DNA from: Acridotheres tristis
Taxonomy: Eukaryota; Chordata; Aves; Passeriformes; Sturnidae
Length of the DNA: 64,000 bases
Direction of reading: 5' to 3'
Assembly: GCA_037013685.1 (NCBI GenBank)
Contig: CM072884.1
Location: 101,226,048-101,290,047, forward strand
The position numbers and the translations under genes are program-made. Below the pieces are notes generated by a model. That model did no database searches and was not told the DNA's origin. It saw only the letters and a program-made list of their open reading frames with translations. The first letter of the stretch is position 1. Each line of letters begins with the position of its first letter. Below are positions 46,001 to 59,011 of this stretch, one piece after another.

Positions 46001-49000
46001 CTGCAGTATTTCATACAAGTGTATACTTCTACAGGCAGACACAGGAAAGTTTATTTATAGGGATCAAACAGCACTGAAAGCACACTTGGACCCAGAAATG
46101 CAGTAAAACACTGAACTGGTATTGATATAGCATTCACCCTGTGGTGGGATGCAGTGAGGCACAATCCCAGATCCAGGGTATAACTCCTGTAAAGGAATCC
46201 AACAGCATTTGCTCTGAAGTCATTAACAGAAACACCTGCACTACCACATTTGTCTGGGAAGATTTCTGGAGACTGGGAAGCCTGAGTTGTAAATATGATG
46301 AAGTCATTTTATCTTGCATTCTTTAACTGGTAGCTCATTTGCACTGAGCGAGAATCACAATAAAACCAGACCCGCCCCCCATCCTTCCATCACCAAAGAA
46401 ATGCTTCCACTCAAGTGGAAAAAACTCCAGCACCATCCCTTTGGAATCCCTTTTACCAGCATTGCTTTCAGCCATTTCTGCACATACCATTACACACACA
46501 TAAAAAGGTGAACAATCACTTTACAAGGGTTAATGTGCAAGAAAATAATACAAAATGCTTAAGTAAATCAGAAGACCCCAAACCTGCATTTTATAGGTTG
46601 CAGCAATATTTTGTGTGAAAAATCTGCTGTCACCCTCCTTTAGCACTTTGGGCTCTGTTACACTGAGATAGAAAAAAATCTAGGAATTACTGCAAAATGC
46701 AGCAACTGCAAAGCAAGTTTATAAAAGTGCATCATTAAAATAAAGTATTTTACTATTTAATCATATTTCATTACTACTGTAGTTATTTTTTTAATAGAAA
46801 CTCCCAGAAGGACAGGATCTGAACTGATTGCTTGACTGGATTCCCAACAAAGTAAAAAACATAACCAGAAAAGGATTAATTAATGGAGGAAAAATCACAA
46901 ACAGAAAGAAGCAGAGCAAGGAAGATTTGGAACCTTGGTTACATGCATAAAACTGATGTTACCTAAGGCACCACTGGACAGCCCCATATATCACAGAAAT
47001 CTTACATCTATTTCAGACAGTGGGCTATTATTCCTACAGAACAGAATGCTGTCTTGCCTATGTTTTGCAGCCTTGTGGATGTTCTTTTCAGTGACAATGA
47101 AATAGCATGTAATCTCTTCTGATTACACCAAAATTGCCAGGATTTGCAAAGAACACATTTGAATTCATACATCCAAAAAGTAAATCAAGCTTATAATTTA
47201 GACAACATAACTTTTGTAGATCTGACATCAGACCACTCCGACCGAAAGATTTAAGTCTGACTGAAAGGTTTAAGGAGGCTATTTTTGGATCCATCAATAA
47301 AAGGCAGTTTCCCAAGGAATCCAGGTGATATGATATTTACGTGGAGAGAAAAAAATCGATTCTGCCTGCAGAGATAGGAATGCTCACTCTTTATCTGCAA
47401 ATGTGACATTTTCTACTATGCATTTTGAAATAAAGATTGTTCAGCAGTGTCAGACTTCCACAGCCATGATGTGTTGCATGAACATAACTAAGAAAGGGAC
47501 TCTGTGCATCCAGTCACAGCTTCGACAGCAGTACAATACAGCAATAATTACCAGACAGCTCAAAAATAGACATAAACAGGTAACTACTGTCATCATAGAA
47601 GGGGATGGAGATACTCAAAAGATTACAGTAGCAAATCTACTACTTGCATTTTTAGCATAAAGCAATCTTTCAATGCTGAATTATCTCCCAAGAAAATGAA
47701 GAACTGCCTTTCTTCCATTCTGCATAAAGTTTGCTTCTGCAACACCCCCTTTTGACTTCAGAGGTGATTCATTAGGATTTCCAGACTCGGATAGTTAAAC
47801 AATCCAAAAAATCCCTTGGGTTTGGGTTTTTTTTCATTAAATATTATTAAACAAAACACTAATTTAATTAATTTTCTTGGGAGATACAAAATCAAATAGC
47901 AATCAGAATACCTTTAATTCCCTCTTTGCTGATCCACAGTGTTAAATGAAATGAGAGAATGGCTTTTGTTTCCAATATTACTACAGCATTGCAGTTTCTT
48001 TGCATGGTTTTACAGGTTTGGCAGCTTTATTCAAACAAAATTCAGATCTAACCTTGCAGAGATGGGAGGAGAAGGGGCTTTTAGGATTCAAATAGAAATA
48101 AAAATTCTCATGGAAGACAGGAAGATTTGTATTCCTAGTTCCCCACAGGAGTGTTAAATTTATGTCTTCTCACCATCAGGACACCCTTTTAAATTCCTAC
48201 CCATTAACAAAAAGGTGAGGTCAGTGGCAGTAAGTAAAAACAAACTAGAGACAATCAAACAAACAGAGCCAGAAATCAATTTGCAGAATCTTGTCTGACA
48301 GCAAATAACTGTACATCTCTCCTGAGGTTTCTAGTTTAAATTCTCTGTCATTGTATCACACACAAAGTCCTGCAGCAGCTGATTTCAGTAGTCTCCCTGT
48401 CCTCCCCAGAGCACTAAGGACCAAACCCCACAAGCAATAGCATGGTTGTCTTCACATTCAGACGGCCTCACATGTTAGTCTACACTCATTGGAGTCTATA
48501 CCCAAAGGCATGGAACAGCTCCCTTCCTGCCTTTCTGGTCATGGGCTGAATTTTACCTGTGGGGGAGACAAGGGCCACACCCTGGGACTCTGTGCCTCTG
48601 TTTCCTCCTCCACACTATTCATTTAGAGACAAGTGAGAGCTGGAGTAGAAGCAAGTCATAGCTTTGAGTCATTCCTCCAGCTCAGCAGTTTGGCAATATA
48701 CTGCCATTACATTTGCTCTCCCCTGTTTCCCCCTTCAGAGGGGGAAGTTCAGTCCAATTTTTTCTGGCTATGAAAACTTTTGCTTTATCAGAATGCATTT
48801 GCTGATTCAGCCACATCAATGACAGAGACCTTTAAAAGAAAAAGACTCCATTCTCTAACAACTTCTGCACCTTCACTGTCATGCTCAAGCTTGAGATTTT
48901 CCATATAATCAGTCCACTTGTTAACAAGGTACTAATCACTGCACGTGATTAAGATCTGGACTTAGTTTTCACCCCAGAACCAGAACAGCAGCAGCAAAAA

Positions 49001-52000
49001 ACCTCCTCATACTAATGGTACTCTTATATTCCATGTTCTGGATCTTCTTATCCTAAAATAACATAGACGTAGTACTCTTCATCACAAAACAAAGAAGGAA
49101 AGAAATGAATGAAGCAGCTCTTCTAGACTCTTGATTTTCAGTGCAGTTTAAAAGCAGTGCATTGCAACTTTTGTAAATTACTACCTAGTCTGCTTGATTT
49201 TAACATATAAAACTTTAAACTTTACATATTGTAATTTTGTTTGTTTTTATTTATTTTAGATTTTGTTCTTTCAGAGGCTTTTTTTGTTATCTTTCTTTTT
49301 GCTGTCCTTTTTTACCTTTCCAACATAATCTTCTAAATAGTCTAGCATGTTTTTTTCTGATATTTACTGTGTATCTGTATTGACTACAACAAAGACCCAC
49401 AAATGTACTTCCCATAGAAATAAGTGAGCAAAGGAATATAAATCTCTTTTTGACTGTGGCCCCCAAGGCTTAGTGGCAGCACCTACAAACTGGGTTCTGA
49501 ACACACTTATTATTTTAAGTAACAGTCTTGTTCCCAGAACTTATCATCTGATGAGAAAAAACAGCAGGAGGACAAGGTAAGGTTCATTCCCATTAGCAGA
49601 TGAGAATAGAGACATAGTTTCATTATCTAAGGTGATCCCAAAGATCTGTGTTATAAGCAAAAGTTAAGGTCATTTCTTCAGACTGGCATCCAAGCAATGT
49701 CCAACCTCCATATAAGATGTTTTTCTCCTTAGTTGCAGTAATTCCTAGTCTAGTTCAAGTTTTGTTTATCTAAATATGCACAGTGAACAAGTCATTCTGA
49801 TCACGAATTGAGTTACAAACACCTCTAAGCTGAACCAATGCATTCAGATATGGAGCAAGGAGGGGGCACCAGTCCTTCTCTTGGACATGGCCTCTTTCTT
49901 TGTAGTGGTCCACACAATGCCAGCAGGACAAATGTCCTGTGCATGGGAACATGGGTCGTGATGGCTCCATGGCTGGAGCTGTTAATTATAGTTGACATGT
50001 CCAGCTCATGTTTATGAGCTCCATCAAACTGTTCCACAAGTTCTGCATGATGGAGTTATAACTTGACATTTTCTGCCTTAGTGTTGGCAAAGGTCATAAA
50101 GGATCCTCTTAGCATGGCAATTTCAAGCTGAAACTGGGGTTACTGGAAGCTCTTACCATTTCTTTTGTTCCTCTTTACTCCATCTCTTTGCACAGAAGAC
50201 TTTGCAAGTGTCACTATCCCATATTTGGATAGTGAGATAAATGAGAGCTGAGCTCCAGAAAGTTCTTTATTAGGCATTTTTGTAATGAACTGTAATAAGT
50301 ACTATGCTTTTTGTGACCTACAGCTGCCATTTCTTTGTGAGACAGGTTGTGAAAAGATGTGTCACCTAACCAATGGTGTGGCAGTAGAAATACCTGGAAT
50401 ATAGTTATATATGACAATTCTTTTACCAACATAAATCATCTTTGTTCTGTTATACTTATTTACAATACAGTTTTGCCATTAAATCTGAATTGGGAGCACT
50501 GCAGTTACAGTATATCAGTATTCTTACACTGGTGTAGCACAAAAAACAATTCTGGAAGCTTTAATTAATTCTAAACAATCAGCTAGGAACCTTTCTTCTT
50601 CAGCACACAAGCAAATTCCCAATGACAGAACAGTGCAACCAGCATATTTACGTAAGGATTACTTCCTCCCAGAAGATGTAAAATGTGTTTTTGACCAGAC
50701 AAGAGTGTTATTGTTCTGCAGTATACACAGAATCTTATTAACCTGGCTGAGAAGATAAAAGAAATGGCAATAGCACAGTTAGTGAATTTTAATAGAAAGT
50801 CTATATATACACTGACTCTTGTTAAAATGAAGAAAAAGTGAGAGATTTTTTTTTACCATGATGAGACAGAAGACAATTAGAGGAGTCATTCCAAAACAAG
50901 ATACAATTTAATCAAATTAGTGTCACATTTTGGGCTCTTGATAGGCCTTTACCTCCTTTTTGATTTTGCCCTATACACAGTGGATGAGTTTATGACTGAT
51001 TCAAATGAGTCAATAAACATCAGGAACCTCACTAATGCACAGTCATTTTGTCCTCCCTACTGAGACCACAACCTCCATTCCTATGTCAACAGCTTCCTCA
51101 GATCCCATTTAAAAATCCCCTTAACATAGAGGTGTTTCTTCTTTTTCCTCTATGCTTTTTCTGCTCTTCCTTAAACAGTTTTTCTCTGATCTTGGTTGAA
51201 CAGGACTATTCTGCTGAAGCTGAGAGAAGTCAAAGCCCACATACATTGACATGACTCAGTCTCAGAGTATATACTGAAAACAAAGAGGGACGGCAATTAT
51301 TTTTACTAAGAGACAACATGGTTTTTTAAAAGCCCTACAAGGAGCTTAGTATCAGCATATTACTATTTGGGAAGAGAGGACAAGAAACACCATCTTTCAG
51401 GTCATACTTATGAGAAAGAAGATTCTGTGCTCAGTTCTTTATAACATATGACTCCAAACAAATTGAATATTGCTTCATTATCAGCCTCACTTAATATTTT
51501 GTCACTTTTTGCTGATGTGAGCATTCACTTTAGTCCTTTTGCATTTACTTGTAATTCAATGTCCAGTGCTGATGAAACCTCTCACCTTCTTTTGTCCCTT
51601 CAGATTGCCCTAAGCTCCTTTTGTTTTTCTCATGCCATACCTTTAAGGATTTATGATTCACAGGATGTTTCTCCTACAACGTTCTAGGCTACTCTTTCCC
51701 TATGAAATATTTACACAACCTGACTGAACATGGGAACAACCATGGCAGCACTTTCCCTGGTTTCTCTGATTCATTACTGGGGATAATAATCTAATTTTAC
51801 TTCCATTAAAAAATAGGTATTACGTATAAGCAGCTGATTTCAGAAGGCAAAACTTCTAATAGATTTGGCTTAACTTACAGAGAAAAGTATGTACCTGTAG
51901 CACAGCAGTAATCAAATGAGGATTTACGATAATTTAAGTGATGTTTATAGCAGAAATTTCATTTCCATTTGTTGTAATTCTTAATCAGGTCTCAGAAATA

Positions 52001-55000
52001 CAAACTTAATCTCAGCCTTTGGAATCTTCAAGTTAATGAGCTTCAACCTGAAATAAGGAGAATGTGTTGATCACAAAAATACTTCCCAGCAACAGAAAAG
52101 CCTGGCCTTAAGAACTATTCGCACTGCATCTGGAGTTGTTACATCCTCTATATTTATAACATAATATCAAGTGCTAAAGCAGTAAGAGAATAGAAGTGTT
52201 TCAATCGTAGTAAAAAAGTTAAGCAGATCAAGGTAACTGACACTTGAAACAACACTCTCAAAAAGGAGTTCAAGTACCTCTCCGGTTTATTTTTCCTTTA
52301 ACAATAATATTAAATGAAGTTGCCTGAAAGTAAACAAAAGTTTCAAGCCTTGAGAACTCAAGAGGATGCCTGTTTATTACTTGTGCTCTGTGAACTGAAG
52401 CAAGCACGCTTAGACCTGCAGTGCACGGCCATGCTACACGTCTTAGGACGGGGCAGGTTTTGAGCAGGAAGGAGGGCTGGAGAAAGGGACTGGTGATCTG
52501 TTTGTGGCACACATAAAGAAACCCTGAAACAGCAATGCATGGCCATATTACTGTTACTCTGTTGTCACACAGCAATCACACAATAATTTAATGAACAATA
52601 TCTGCCAAACAGATTAAATCAGGATTTCCCATTTTCTTATAATGAGGAGATAATTTCTTATTGCTGATCACAACCAAAGAAAATGCAAAGACGTCCACAT
52701 TAGACGACTTCCCTCAAAATCTCTTGAGGAGACAGAGAGACAAAACTGTCATCTGAGGTAGGTGAGACCTAAACCAAGAGAGAACCTTGGAGGGGGTGTA
52801 GAACCACCCACCAAAGATGCTGAGCTTTTCTTAAGAGATAAAAAATGAAAAGCCACCCACTCCTGCCTTAGGCCCAGGATTACCCTGAGCATCATGATAG
52901 TAGAAAGCAGTGATAAAAAATGGTGATTTGGAATAGAACAAACAAGGACAACTAATGCCCTACTGAGGCCTGAGACTGCAGAGTGATCAGAGTCTTTGCT
53001 AGGAAATGGCTTTCCATGGTCAGGCACTTTTCTCAGCAAGGTGCAAATAGCCTTCAGATATAAAAATAGAACAGCTTTTGGGAAACTTGAATTTTCATCA
53101 GAGAGTCAGGAGATGTAAAATTAATGTCAGCAAGCAACAAAAGAATAGAACTGCATACCTTTTCAAGTAAGGGTTAAGAGATGGTCCAATAATCTCCTTG
53201 AGGAGGACCCTAGGGCCATCATCCCACCAGCTTTCCAGAGAAAAGGGAATTCATGCCAAACCCTCACACTGGGAGGTAGACAATGCTCCCTACAGTTACC
53301 ACATACCCTAACATCAGAAGGGCACAGTTCAGGCCAGGCTCTGGGTCATGAGGAACTTCAGTGCCATTCTGTAGCTGTAAGCTGAAGTGCTTGTCAAAGG
53401 ATTCATTGCGTCTGCAACATCCATTCAACTTAGATGGTCTTTTGGCTAAAGAACACAGAAAAAGAGGCCAAAGGATAATTTGTGAGCTACATAGATATAC
53501 CTCCAAATGAAGGGGACCGATATCTTGTACAGTCTGATGACTGCTACATTGTAAAATCTTTTACAGTAAATTCTATCTTTACTGGTAGCAGAGGCTTTGA
53601 GGGGTTTTTTGTAGATTTTTCTTATTTGCTTGTTTGGGGAATGGTAATTTCATAGACTAACAAGAAGTCATTTTGCTATGTACCACTACAAGTAAAGGAT
53701 CTGTACAAAAATGAAACCAACCAAAAAAAAGCTACTTCAAGATACATTCTTAAGATAATGAAGTTGAGAAGCTACTGCAGTTACCAGTTGACAGATATGT
53801 AACTCTGGAAAAGAGTTAATTAATATAGTCAAATATATCTATCTTCTGTTGCTTATTACATCTTGTGGACAACACTTCTAGGAATATCTCATTTCCTTTG
53901 TCATCCAAGCTGAAGGGGGAAAATGAGCTCTGATTTAAGATCCTATTTCCCAACACCTACTTCACAAGCTAGCTACTATACTTAATCAACAAGGCAGCTA
54001 TAAATATGTACACCTTGTTATTTCAATGTTTCACTTGATGAAACATAAGAGGCCACTAGTGGACAGCTAGAATAAGAATGAAAGATTACTGCAGTAGCTC
54101 CTAGATGACCTGATATAATGCAAACTTGATGATAGAGCCAAAACTGGGGGGAGGGCCATATTTCACTCTGCCAGGTTTCAGTGACATGGACCACATCAGG
54201 GCTATTATCCATGATGGAAATTTAAATATGTTGCAATTTATTTGGGAAAGACAGGCTGTTTAGTAAAGAAACAAAAGAAATGATAGATTAAAACAGCAGA
54301 GTCCACCACTTGTGACTAGGCGGACTATCCCAGAAAAGAAGAGCTGATAGACTTTTATGAAAGATGCAACACCCTTTTTCCTCAGCCAGGTTTGATGTAT
54401 TCCAATCTGAATGGACATTTTACACCTGAAATATTACTGAGAGGCATCTGAAAACAGAAAATGAGACCTGGTTGCACATAGGTGAAAATATTATGATAAA
54501 TATCTGCCTATGGGTAAGATATATAGAGAAGGATATATTGAGGAGGAGAGAATATACATATGAAGAGATATACAGGGAGTAGGTTACAAAAGTGACAGTC
54601 CATTTTCTAAGGAAAGTAAGGACAGTTTAAGCTTAAATTAAGGTCCAGATCATCTCTTCAACACGTTATGGCATCGACACAGCACCGTTGCTATAGCAAA
54701 AGAAAGGGTAAAAACAAAATAGAGACAAAAAGATCAGTGAAAATGATCCACTTCCTCCCACACATGCCTTTATTACAGAATTTTGCTTCTGAATGAGGTT
54801 GTCCTTCTGTACATATTCACATGAATTGAGGAGACAGGGTTTCAAGGGACAGATCAAATAATGAGGCTCTGTGAAAACTTGCAGAGCCTTAAATTTCTGA
54901 AATTTCTTCTATGAAAAAGCAGTACTGCTTAGAAAGCTCCACCTCTAACAGGGAAACATCAAGTTCAATGAAGTGTTTTCTCCACAAATAATTCATTCTT

Positions 55001-58000
55001 TTCTTGTGAACCTAAAGGAAGAGAGAGAAAGATTTCACAGTAGCCAGTTGCACAGGGACATGATTCAGAATAGGGGCTGGAATACAGATCTCTCCAAACA
55101 CTCCCAAATGTTCTAGCCACTGAATTTCTGGCAATTCACTTCTGATCCATGCTGGGAAGAAAATACATTCTGAACTATTACAAAAACTAAGTCTATTTCA
55201 AATTCCAGGAGCTATCATCTAGTAAACCATAATCTCCAGTCCCAGAGATACAGTTAAAGGATCAAAGCTATTCCAAAATCCACTGTTGGCTATGTAGCCT
55301 CACATCATATATTTGCAACACTTGCATGGACATTCTCTAGGAAATCAGCAGTAACCCCTTTGGACATTAATTTTTCTCTCTTTGTACCACAAAAAAGCAC
55401 AACACATTTTAATCCATTTTCAGTGTATGAAAATCTTTCCCTGTTGGGATTTAAAAGAGAAATTAATCCCAAAACAGTGATTCCAGTACGATTCACAGCC
55501 CTCCCATAAACTCCTCAGCACTGTTTCAGGACTAATTGACAATGCAGTTACATTGTTGGTGATATAAAAAGAACTCTACTGCAGTATTTCTTCAGTGTCT
55601 TAAGACTTAAGTGCAGCAGGTATTTTCTGAAGCAAATAAAACAATCCAGTAAATCCTCTGTAACATTCTGGGGTAGGGAAAAGAGAGAATATTTTCAAAA
55701 GGCTGCTACCGTAGTCTTGTTTTCATGACCCACCTGGGAAAAAAAGGCTATAGCTAAACTGAGTAAGACAACTTCACTTAGTTTCCCTGCAATAAAGATG
55801 AAATCATCCCTGGGCAACTACACATTGAATTTTAAACTCAGTGCATGGAAAGGATATTTTGAGGGGCATATATCTTTTTCCTTTCATGATGATCAATAAG
55901 TCAAGCACTCCATCATCAGAGTTCATGATCATAAATATAAAGTGATTTAGGCCCCAGAATTCACAAGAAGTCACAGGAAATTTTGCTTTCTTACCATCAC
56001 AGTTTTAATAGATTAGCATCGTGGCAGAGCCTCAATGCTGAATTGCAAACATCAGATTTAAAAATTCCTGCCTGTACAGCAGAGAACATGATGCAAAGGA
56101 GCTGGGCAGGGGCTGCTTTGCAGTGATCTGGTATCTGGGCCAACACCTAGTTCATCTGCAGACTTCTGCGTCTATTAAAATTAATAAATATTTAAAAGCT
56201 CCACCACCAGCTCCAATGGCAAAGACAGAGATCTGATGTTCTGATCTATTTTCCTATTTAGACAGTCTTGAATAATTCCGTGGCAGTTGCAGCCAACTGC
56301 ACTGATATTTCCAGTCACTGAATTAGCAGATAATGTTCTCTCTGGTGACCAATACCAGAATATGTAAAAGACTGCATTTGTACCCCTATAGAGCAAAAGG
56401 CTCAAACACTGGCTCTAATGGATGCAGTGGTCTTGTCTTCAATGGGATCAGGATATTCTTTCATACTTATTTGTTTAAACTGAAACATGAAGCGTCCTGT
56501 AAATGTGTGTTGTAGTGAACCTGTCCTTATCACATTCAATTTAAGAAACCTTCATATTTGTTGCGCTTCTTTTGGTGTTTAAGACAGAAGCAAAGAGTCA
56601 CTTTATCCAGTCTTGGAGATACCTAATTCAGTTTTGTTTGCATCCTGCTGAGATCATCCCACACCCTTGAAGACAGGATGCAGTTAACTATTAGAATCTG
56701 CCAGAGTGAATCAGCAGGATCTGTACAACTTCTTACTGCAGACTTTCATGTGTTGCAAATCAAGGAAGGCAAGAGAAAAATGCCTGGTTATATTCCTGAT
56801 TTAGAAAAAGCCTAGGTTACTAAAAAGAAGCTGGGTCATTTTTTCAGAGAGAAAAAACAGATCAAACAAAAATAACCAACCAACTAAACCAAAACCAAAC
56901 AGAATAATTAGCATAAGCCAGAGATGGCACAAGTATATTGCTTCCTTCCAATAAATCACAGAGACACCAGCAAAGCCCAGCAACAGCAATCATTGCAAAA
57001 CTGTTACATTATATAGCTGTTTTTTCTCTCAAGTACACAATTACCATTATTAATAATTTTATTAAATGAGCATGTTACACATAAAAGAATTTATTTTTCG
57101 TTAGGAATAAACATCTCTTCTATAATGCCTTTGGAAGATTGAGATTTTTGTTTGGTTTGTGTGAATGTGTTTTTCCAGTGGAATTTTTATAAGCACTAAG
57201 AACTAAGATTTTATAAGAACTAAAGATGACTCAGAATTTTTATGAAGAGAATTGGGATAAATATTTGTGATAAGACAGAGGGGACAAGTCTATTGCAGAG
57301 TCCCACAGTTTTATAAAAAATGCTAAAGCCAGAGCTTGTTGAACTCTGGACACTGTATTAGCAGGCAGAAGCTGGGAATACTAATCACAGAAAACTTGCT
57401 GTAAATCTGAGAGATAAACAACAGGGTCAGGAATTTAGAATTTCTGGCAGATAAGCTTTGTGCCATAAATGTTTTAAAGATCGTAAAAAAATACTGAAAA
57501 ACTGCCATGAAATAATGGAAAAGTGTATCACTTTCTTCCCTGGGAAATCTGTTCTCATTTGGGTATGAATGACCCCATACTTGAATCTGAGACCCTCTTT
57601 CCCAAGCTGTAAATTACACAAGTACAGTACCATTCCTACCAGCAGCAACAGCAGCCAACAAGTCCCTCATAGAATTGCTTCCTATCCTGTTCATACAGGA
57701 TAAGTGCCAACATGCTGAGTGTACATATACTCTTAATCAGTAAAAAGGAGAAGTTGTTGCACATACATGAGTTTTCCCCCATTATTTACTTTTAAAAGAA
57801 TATCCCCACCACCTTATTGGAAAACTAGAGCAGAATGGCAAGGAGCTAAGGAAATTTTTAGTGCATCTGAATGGTTTGAAAATAGAAAGGTGATGCCTAT
57901 TACAGTGAAAACCATGGCAATTAAATCACTTTGATAAACAAAATTATTACAATCCTCTGCACAGAGTCACTACATTGAAAACAAATGAGAAAAGTTTAGA

Positions 58001-58432
58001 TTTGTAATCAACAGAGAAAAAGAAGTTATATAACTGTATTAGCTTTAAATTAATTCTGTTGTTGGATGCTTGAGATACATGCTAGTACAAGATGCCTGAA
58101 TAATTAATTTGCTTTTTTTTAAAGCAAGTGAATTTATCACTAATCAAGAGGACTGCATGACTCTTACATCATTTCAAGGTAATGGGCAGGAAAATAGGAA
58201 ATGTAGGCTTTCCCCTTAGAAACTTGGGGGAAAAAACCAAATAATGTTAGGATGAGAACTGTTGGAGCATTTCATAATTAAAGCTGGGGTCCTAAAGTCT
58301 TTACTATGAAAATACATGATTTTTTTAAAGAACCAATACGTTGTTTCTCCAGCCCTCATTGCTAGAAGCTTGCACTTCAGTCTGCAATTCCCAAGCTTCA
58401 CCTTCCAGTTGTCCATTTCCAGCATATCTACT

Positions 58433-59011
58433 CGTCATGGTTTAACCCCAGCCAACAGCCAAGCCCCACGCAGCCTCTGGCTCACTCCCCCACCAGCAGG
58501 TTTGGGCAGACAGTTGGAAGGCTGAAAGTGAGAAAACCCGTGGGTTGAGATAAACACAGTTTAATAGGGAAAGCAAAAGCCATGCACACAAGCAAAGCAA
58601 AACCAGGAATAAGATCACTGCTTCCCATGGCTGGGGAGGTGTTCAGCCATCTCTGGCAGAGTAGGGTCCCATTGCACAAATAAGTGACTTGGGAAGTCAA
58701 ACATCATCACTCCAAACACTTCTTCTTCTTCTACTTCCCCTTATACTGAGGGTGATGACACATGGTCTGGAATATGCCTTTGGTCAGTTTGAGTCACCTG
58801 TCCCAGCTGTGTCCCTCCCATACACTCCCAGCCCCCTTGCCTGCATGGCTGTAGGAAAAACAGAAAAGGCCTTGGCTCTGTGTAAGCCCTGCTCAGCAAT
58901 AGCAGAAAACATCTCTGTATTATCAACCCTGTGTTCAGCACAAATCCAATACACAGCCCCATACCAGCCACTGTGAAGAAAATTAACTCTACTCCAGCCA
59001 AAAGCAGCTCA
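58433..59011 (-). mobile_element. endogenous retrovirus solo LTR (minus strand)
   Basis: The 579-base element matches, from memory, a widespread songbird ERV LTR. On the plus strand its left end reads TCATGGTTTAACCCCAGCCA and its right end CTCCAGCCAAAAGCAGCTCA. Read on the minus strand it starts TGAGCTGCTTTTGGCTGG. It has a TATAAG-type TATA box (complement of 58740-58745) and an ATTAAA polyadenylation signal (complement of 58560-58565) about 175 bases later, in the order U3-R-U5. Flanks CTACT and CTCCT form a possible 5-base target duplication with one mismatch. The 3' terminus reads CG where retroviral LTRs have CA. No internal region or partner LTR is present, so it is a solo LTR from recombination. 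Confidence 0.88.
58740..58745 (-). promoter_or_regulatory. TATA-like box of the solo LTR
   Basis: The minus strand reads TATAAG here, placed upstream of the ATTAAA poly-A signal in the same LTR. That is the expected U3 promoter position. Whether it is active in the host is unknown. Confidence 0.5.

Larger units (their letters stand above)
44395..58432. other. unique AT-rich sequence, no gene supported
   Basis: About 14 kb without a recognised repeat or gene. The longest frame, 44526-44888 plus (120 codons), begins just past the LTR and has no identifiable domain. Short local duplications are visible at 45821-45849 and 45971-46000. A perfect 10-base palindrome CCACTAGTGG lies near 54056. A CCAA-rich simple stretch lies at about 56875-56900. 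No RNA gene was seen. Confidence 0.55.

Noticed and set aside
54056..54065. Perfect palindrome CCACTAGTGG, partly CTCF-like
   Set aside because: Only 11 of 13 CTCF core positions match, with a mismatch in the GGC block, and there is no supporting context.
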